A stretch of DNA of 10,988 nt from Flavipsychrobacter sp964461535. GTDB taxonomy: Bacteria > Bacteroidota > Bacteroidia > Chitinophagales > Chitinophagaceae. The DNA is taken from contig CAYWUY010000080.1 of assembly GCA_964461535.1 (NCBI GenBank), positions 1 through 10,988 of the forward strand. Reading direction: 5' to 3'. Positions 7,319-10,988 of the stretch are shown one piece after another (position 1 is the stretch's first letter; every line of letters starts with the position of its first letter). The notes below the pieces were generated by a model. The model was not told the origin of the DNA. It ran no database searches and saw nothing but the letters and a program-made list of their open reading frames with translations. The position numbers were made by a program, and so were the translations under genes.

Positions 7319-10039
7319 ATGACCATGATATACCCATATCTTAGACTTAGTGGTTTAGAGCCATTGATAGTAAGGCCTGAAACCAACTTTGTAAATGTTG
7401 GTGAACGTACCAATGTTACGGGGTCAAAGAAGTTTGCCAGACTAATACGTGAAGAAAAGTTTGAAGAGGCCTTATCTGTTGCTAGACAGCAAGTAGAGAA
7501 TGGTGCACAAGTATTAGATATAAATATGGATGATGCTTTGCTGGATGGGGTAAAGGCAATGCAAACTTTTGTAAATCTGTTACAGGTAGAACCAGACATT
7601 GCAAAAATTCCCATAATGCTAGATTCTTCTAAGTTTAGCATTTTAGAAGCAGGCTTAAAGTGCATACAAGGTAAATGTATTGTCAACTCTATTTCTCTAA
7701 AAGAAGGTGAGAGCAAGTTTGTAGAACAGGCTCGTATATGCCAAAGTTTTGGAGCCTCAGTAATAGTAATGGCATTTGATGAATCGGGGCAGGCTGATAC
7801 CTTAGATAAGAAGGTAGCTATTTCTGAAAGAGCATATAAAATTTTGACTAAACAGGTAGGTTTTCATCCATCTGATATCATTTTCGACCCTAATATTTTT
7901 GCAATTGCAACTGGTATTGAAGAGCATAATAATTATGGTGTTGACTTTATAGAAGCTACAAGAATAATAAAACAGAAAATGCCACTAACTAAGGTAAGTG
8001 GTGGCGTTAGTAATATTTCTTTTTCATTTAGAGGAAACGAACCTGTAAGAGAGGCTATGCACAGTGTGTTTCTATACCATGCTATAAATGCAGGTATGGA
8101 TATGGGTATTGTGAATGCCGGACAATTGGTGGTATATGATGAGATAGAACCTACATTAAGAACGCTGTGTGAAGACGTAATTCTGAATAGATATCCTGAG
8201 GCTACAGAAAAGCTTGTAGCCTATGCTGAAACTGTAAAAGCAAAAGATAAAGTAGAAGAGGTAAGTGCAGCATGGAGAAGTGCTGATGTAGAAGAGAGAC
8301 TAAAGCATGCTTTGGTAAATGGTATAACAGATTATATAGATGCCGATACGGAAGAGGCTAGAATTAAGTATCCTAAACCATTAGATGTTATAGAAGGGCC
8401 ACTTATGGCAGGAATGAATGTGGTGGGTGATTTGTTTGGTAGTGGTAAAATGTTTCTACCTCAAGTAGTAAAGAGTGCTAGAGTAATGAAGAAAAGCGTT
8501 GCCTACCTTTTCCCATTTATTGAGGCTGAAAAAGAAGAGCGGAAAAGACAACGAGCACTAGCCGGCTCGGAACTTGAAGTTGAAGCTGCCAATCCTAAAA
8601 TATTACTAGCTACTGTAAAAGGTGATGTGCATGATATAGGTAAGAATATTGTTGGTGTGGTGCTTGGCTGTAATGGCTACGATATTATAGATATGGGCGT
8701 GATGGTGCCTGCTGATAAAATTTTGGACAAAGCACAGCAAGAACAAGTAGATATAATAGGATTAAGTGGCTTAATAACACCATCGCTTGATGAGATGGTG
8801 CATGTGGCTAAAGAAATGACTAGGCGTGGTATGACCCAACCATTACTTATTGGTGGTGCTACAACTAGTCGTATGCATACTGCTGTTAAAATAGCTCCTC
8901 AGTATAATAATGGAGTATTATATGTACTAGATGCTAGTAGAAGTGTAACAGCAGTAAGTAGTCTGTTGAGTAAAGAACAGAAACCGGTTTTTCTGAAAAA
9001 TACCCAAGAAGAGTATGCAGCATTAAGGGAAGAGTTTGCAGGTAAAAGAAGTAATAAGCAATATATAACGTATGCCGAAGCCGTAAATAATAGAGTGTCT
9101 ATAGAGTGGGAAAAGTATACTCCACCTACTCCTAATCAATTGGGCGTATTTGCTTTGGGTGATTTAGATTTTTCTGAAATAAGAGAGTATATAGATTGGA
9201 CTCCATTTTTTATAGCATGGGAACTTAAAGGTAAATACCCTGCTATACTGAGCAATGATAGAGTAGGTGCTGAGGCTACAAAACTATATAATGATGCTAA
9301 TGCAATGCTAGATACTATAATAGCTGAAAAATGGTTGGCTCCTAAAGCTGTTTATGGTTTTTGGGAGGCTGCTACTACGGCAGCAGATACTATAGTGCTA
9401 AAAGGTAAAGATGAAGAAGTGGTTGATGTTTTGCAGATGTTACGACAGCAAATAAAAAAGGCTGCCGGGCAACCCAATTACTCTTTGTCAGATTTTGTGA
9501 TGCCTCAATCATATGTTAGTTCTTCTAAGAAAGATTATATGGGGGCTTTTGCAGTATCTATAGCTGGTATAGAGCCTCATATAAAAGCTTTTGCAGATCA
9601 GCATGACGATTATCACAAGATATTACTTCAAGCCTTGGCAGACAGACTAGTAGAAGCCTTGGCTGAGATGCTGCACGAACGCGTTAGGAAAAGTTACTGG
9701 GGTTATGCTAAAGATGAGCACATGGATAAAGCCGACTTGATAAAAGAAACCTACCAAGGTATACGCCCGGCTCCCGGTTATCCTGCTTGTCCTGACCATA
9801 CCGAAAAGTTGAAATTGTTTAAATTGCTGAATGTTACAGAAAATACAGGTATATCGCTGACTGAGTCTTTGGCTATGTATCCTGCTTCTTCTGTTTGCGG
9901 ATGGTATTTTAGTCATCCTCAGAGTGTATATTTTGGCGTAAATAGAATTTTAGAAGATCAGCTCAACGATTATACTCAACGTAAAGCAGAGGATGCAGAA
10001 ACTATGAAAAAATGGCTGTCGCCAATACTAGACGAATAA
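7319..10039 (+). CDS. metH: Cobalamin-dependent methionine synthase, C-terminal modules (no homocysteine domain)
   Basis: Part of B12-dependent methionine synthase, which moves a methyl group from 5-methyltetrahydrofolate through cobalamin to homocysteine. Module order in these 906 residues: a pterin-binding TIM barrel (about 20-290; VGERTNVTGSKKF 27-39, IMLDSSKF 99-106, CIVNSISLKEGE 120-131); a four-helix B12 cap (about 320-410); the Rossmann-type B12 domain (about 425-560) with GDVHDIGKNI (435-444), where His438 is the lower cobalt ligand, and GLSGLITPSLDEM (481-493); and the reactivation domain (about 590-890) with RPAPGYPACPDHTEK (816-830), the S-adenosylmethionine site. The roughly 350-residue zinc-binding homocysteine domain of full-length MetH (1227 residues in E. 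coli) is absent. The protein begins cleanly just before the pterin domain, so this looks like the Bacteroidota two-gene form and not a truncation. ATG codons at 7319 and 7325 are both possible starts. It overlaps the next gene by 28 bases. Confidence 0.96.
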   Translation: MTMIYPYLRLSGLEPLIVRPETNFVNVGERTNVTGSKKFARLIREEKFEEALSVARQQVENGAQVLDINMDDALLDGVKAMQTFVNLLQVEPDIAKIPIMLDSSKFSILEAGLKCIQGKCIVNSISLKEGESKFVEQARICQSFGASVIVMAFDESGQADTLDKKVAISERAYKILTKQVGFHPSDIIFDPNIFAIATGIEEHNNYGVDFIEATRIIKQKMPLTKVSGGVSNISFSFRGNEPVREAMHSVFLYHAINAGMDMGIVNAGQLVVYDEIEPTLRTLCEDVILNRYPEATEKLVAYAETVKAKDKVEEVSAAWRSADVEERLKHALVNGITDYIDADTEEARIKYPKPLDVIEGPLMAGMNVVGDLFGSGKMFLPQVVKSARVMKKSVAYLFPFIEAEKEERKRQRALAGSELEVEAANPKILLATVKGDVHDIGKNIVGVVLGCNGYDIIDMGVMVPADKILDKAQQEQVDIIGLSGLITPSLDEMVHVAKEMTRRGMTQPLLIGGATTSRMHTAVKIAPQYNNGVLYVLDASRSVTAVSSLLSKEQKPVFLKNTQEEYAALREEFAGKRSNKQYITYAEAVNNRVSIEWEKYTPPTPNQLGVFALGDLDFSEIREYIDWTPFFIAWELKGKYPAILSNDRVGAEATKLYNDANAMLDTIIAEKWLAPKAVYGFWEAATTAADTIVLKGKDEEVVDVLQMLRQQIKKAAGQPNYSLSDFVMPQSYVSSSKKDYMGAFAVSIAGIEPHIKAFADQHDDYHKILLQALADRLVEALAEMLHERVRKSYWGYAKDEHMDKADLIKETYQGIRPAPGYPACPDHTEKLKLFKLLNVTENTGISLTESLAMYPASSVCGWYFSHPQSVYFGVNRILEDQLNDYTQRKAEDAETMKKWLSPILDE

Positions 10040-10743
10040 GATTAATAGATATTAAAACAAACATTGCATTGAATACAAGTCCGCATAAACCAATATTGCA
10101 TGGCGAAAGCCATAATAAAGTAGTGAGGCTAATAGCTACTATTATTTCTTACCTATTTCATCCTGTATTTATGCCATTGATTATGGCATTAGCATTACAG
10201 ATGCTATCTCCAAATAGTTTTGCAGGCATACCTGCAAAAAGGCTGTTTTTTCTAAATGCCAGTATTGCTATAACTGCTGTTCTGTTTCCTTTGATAACAG
10301 TAGGTTTGATGAAAGGGCTTGGATTTTTAAAGGATTTTCAGTTAAAAACATCAAAAGAAAGAATAGCTCCGCTAATGGGAATTATGATGTTTTACTTCTG
10401 GATAAGCCATGTAGTTAATTCTATGCCGGGTATAAATATACCTTTGGCAATGAAAGTACTTTTGTTAGGGAATTTTTGGGGAGTAATAGCTGTTTTTATT
10501 ATCAATATTTTTACAAAAATCAGTATGCACACTGCGGCCGCTGGTGGCATGCTAGGAATTGTTATCGTGCTTATGATTGTAAATCCGGTAAATATGATAG
10601 TGCCTTTTTTTGTTGCATTAATAATAGCCGGGATAATAGGTAGTGCACGCATGGCGTTAGGCTCTCATCAGCGAGGCGATATATGGTTGGGGTATATCAT
10701 TGGTGTAGTAGTGCAATTAGGTGCCTATATTTATATGAAGTAA
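10012..10743 (+). CDS. Multi-pass membrane protein, PAP2-phosphatase-like with incomplete motifs
   Basis: A hydrophobic protein of 243 residues with about five or six membrane segments (near 48-65, 82-100, 120-136, 148-168, 176-206 and 224-241). It resembles Bacteroidota proteins annotated as PAP2 (phosphatidic acid phosphatase type 2) family. SARMALGSHQRGD (211-223) fits the third PAP2 motif as Arg213-x5-His219-x3-Asp223. KISMHTA (169-175) sits where PSGH is expected and keeps His173. The first motif, K-x6-R-P, is only echoed by KTSKERIAP (112-120). Lipid or isoprenoid phosphatase activity is thus possible but unproven. The ATG at 10012 lies inside metH (28-base overlap) and gives an unusually polar 38-residue leader before the first membrane segment. 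In-frame TTG codons at 10069 and 10096, or GTG at 10123, are alternative starts. The overlap suggests translation coupled to metH. A terminator follows 22 bases after the stop. Confidence 0.75.
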   Translation: MAVANTRRIRLIDIKTNIALNTSPHKPILHGESHNKVVRLIATIISYLFHPVFMPLIMALALQMLSPNSFAGIPAKRLFFLNASIAITAVLFPLITVGLMKGLGFLKDFQLKTSKERIAPLMGIMMFYFWISHVVNSMPGINIPLAMKVLLLGNFWGVIAVFIINIFTKISMHTAAAGGMLGIVIVLMIVNPVNMIVPFFVALIIAGIIGSARMALGSHQRGDIWLGYIIGVVVQLGAYIYMK

Positions 10744-10765
10744 TTAAGGGTAAAAGCTTTTTTGT

Positions 10766-10804
10766 AACAAGTCTTTCAGGTTTATTCTGGAAGACTTGTT
10801 CTTT
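10766..10804 (+). terminator. Rho-independent terminator after the PAP2-like gene
   Basis: AACAAGTCTTTCAG (10766-10779) pairs with CTGGAAGACTTGTT (10787-10800) in a 14-bp stem containing one T-G wobble, closed by a 7-base loop and followed by CTTTTATTA. The T-run is short but the stem is long. The position, 22 bases after a stop codon and 61 bases before the next gene, supports an intrinsic terminator ending the metH transcript. Confidence 0.8.
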
Positions 10805-10864
10805 TATTATAACCTAGTTTATGGAAAAAATGAGTTTACTGCTTCTTTATAATAAACACCCTAT

Positions 10865-10988
10865 ATGGCAGACATTATTATTAGCGGCAATAGCCACAGC
10901 AGAAACAGAGGGGCACCTAAGGTAGACCTCACACCTATGGTAGATTTAGGCTTTTTATTAATTACCTTTTTCATGTTTACTACTAGCT
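10865..10988 (+). CDS. exbD: ExbD/TolR-family biopolymer transport protein (5' part only)
   Basis: The first 41 codons of an inner-membrane proton-channel subunit, cut off by the window edge. The peptide runs MADIIISGNSHSRNRGAPK (1-19), then VDLTPMVDLGFLLITFFMFT (20-39). This is the ExbD/TolR pattern: a short basic cytoplasmic N-terminus, the VDLTPMVD motif, and a single membrane helix starting with the conserved proton-carrying Asp (Asp27 here). With ExbB, ExbD converts proton-motive force into work for TonB-dependent outer-membrane import; TolR and MotB-like relatives do related jobs. An in-frame TAA at 10853-10855 fixes the start at or after 10865, and the ATG at 10865 gives the expected N-terminus. 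No exbB gene lies immediately upstream: the preceding gene is the PAP2-like protein and a terminator intervenes. Any exbB, second exbD or tonB partner would have to be downstream or elsewhere. Confidence 0.92.
   Translation, partial: MADIIISGNSHSRNRGAPKVDLTPMVDLGFLLITFFMFTTS

Noticed and set aside
10848..10853. TATAAT upstream of exbD as a -10 box
   Set aside because: It lies only 11 bases from the ATG and has no proper -35 partner; the Bacteroidota primary sigma factor does not use this consensus.
10821..10925. Small + strand ORF starting ATGGAAAAAATG, ending TAG, about 34 codons
   Set aside because: It overlaps the exbD start out of frame, has no recognisable features, and exbD is the clear coding frame there.
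1..10988. CRISPR arrays, tRNA/rRNA genes, insertion sequences, phage or defence islands
   Set aside because: No regularly spaced repeats, tRNA-like folds, transposase or integrase motifs, terminal inverted repeats or obvious composition shifts were seen; the genes are ordinary chromosomal types.

Overview
The window is about 11 kb of AT-rich bacterial DNA and looks like core chromosome from a member of the Bacteroidota. Supporting signs: start codons are preceded by A/T-rich sequence and not Shine-Dalgarno motifs; one intergenic gap holds a TACCTTTG box that fits the TAnnTTTG -7 consensus of the Bacteroidota primary sigma factor; the cobalamin-dependent methionine synthase is of the split type lacking the homocysteine domain; TopA has no zinc fingers; and the ExbD N-terminus resembles Bacteroidota ExbD. 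I would not go below phylum, although Chitinophagia/Sphingobacteriia-like lineages would fit.

Layout: all genes are on the + strand and tightly packed, and no gene-free stretch reaches 300 bases. A strong terminator at the left edge (34-71) closes an upstream transcript. Then come topA (DNA topoisomerase I, 134-2470), a transglutaminase-like/SirB1-type protein (2497-3381), a PglE/EpsN-like sugar aminotransferase (3487-4617), dapD (4686-5495), an MscS-family channel (5535-6659), a RimJ/RimL-type GNAT acetyltransferase (6681-7256), the C-terminal three modules of methionine synthase (metH, 7319-10039) and a multi-pass PAP2-like membrane protein overlapping the metH end (10012-10743). A terminator hairpin (10766-10804) separates these from the first 41 codons of an exbD gene cut by the right edge (10865-10988).

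How the genes relate: they serve different housekeeping roles (DNA supercoiling, lysine/diaminopimelate synthesis, methionine synthesis, osmotic relief, glycan sugar amination, envelope energy transduction). They do not form one pathway. Gaps of 21-105 bases and the one overlap suggest runs of co-transcription. At least one internal promoter (before metH) and one hairpin (before dapD) probably subdivide the region.

I found no CRISPR array, insertion sequence, phage or toxin-antitoxin signature, tRNA or rRNA, and no convincing undescribed multi-gene system. The most useful leads are local: a methionine synthase without its homocysteine module or an adjacent partner gene, a transglutaminase-like protein whose PGHF-type motif has lost its histidine, a hairpin plus perfect palindrome directly upstream of dapD, a degenerate PAP2 protein that keeps only part of the catalytic site, and an 11-bp tandem duplication over the mscS stop codon.
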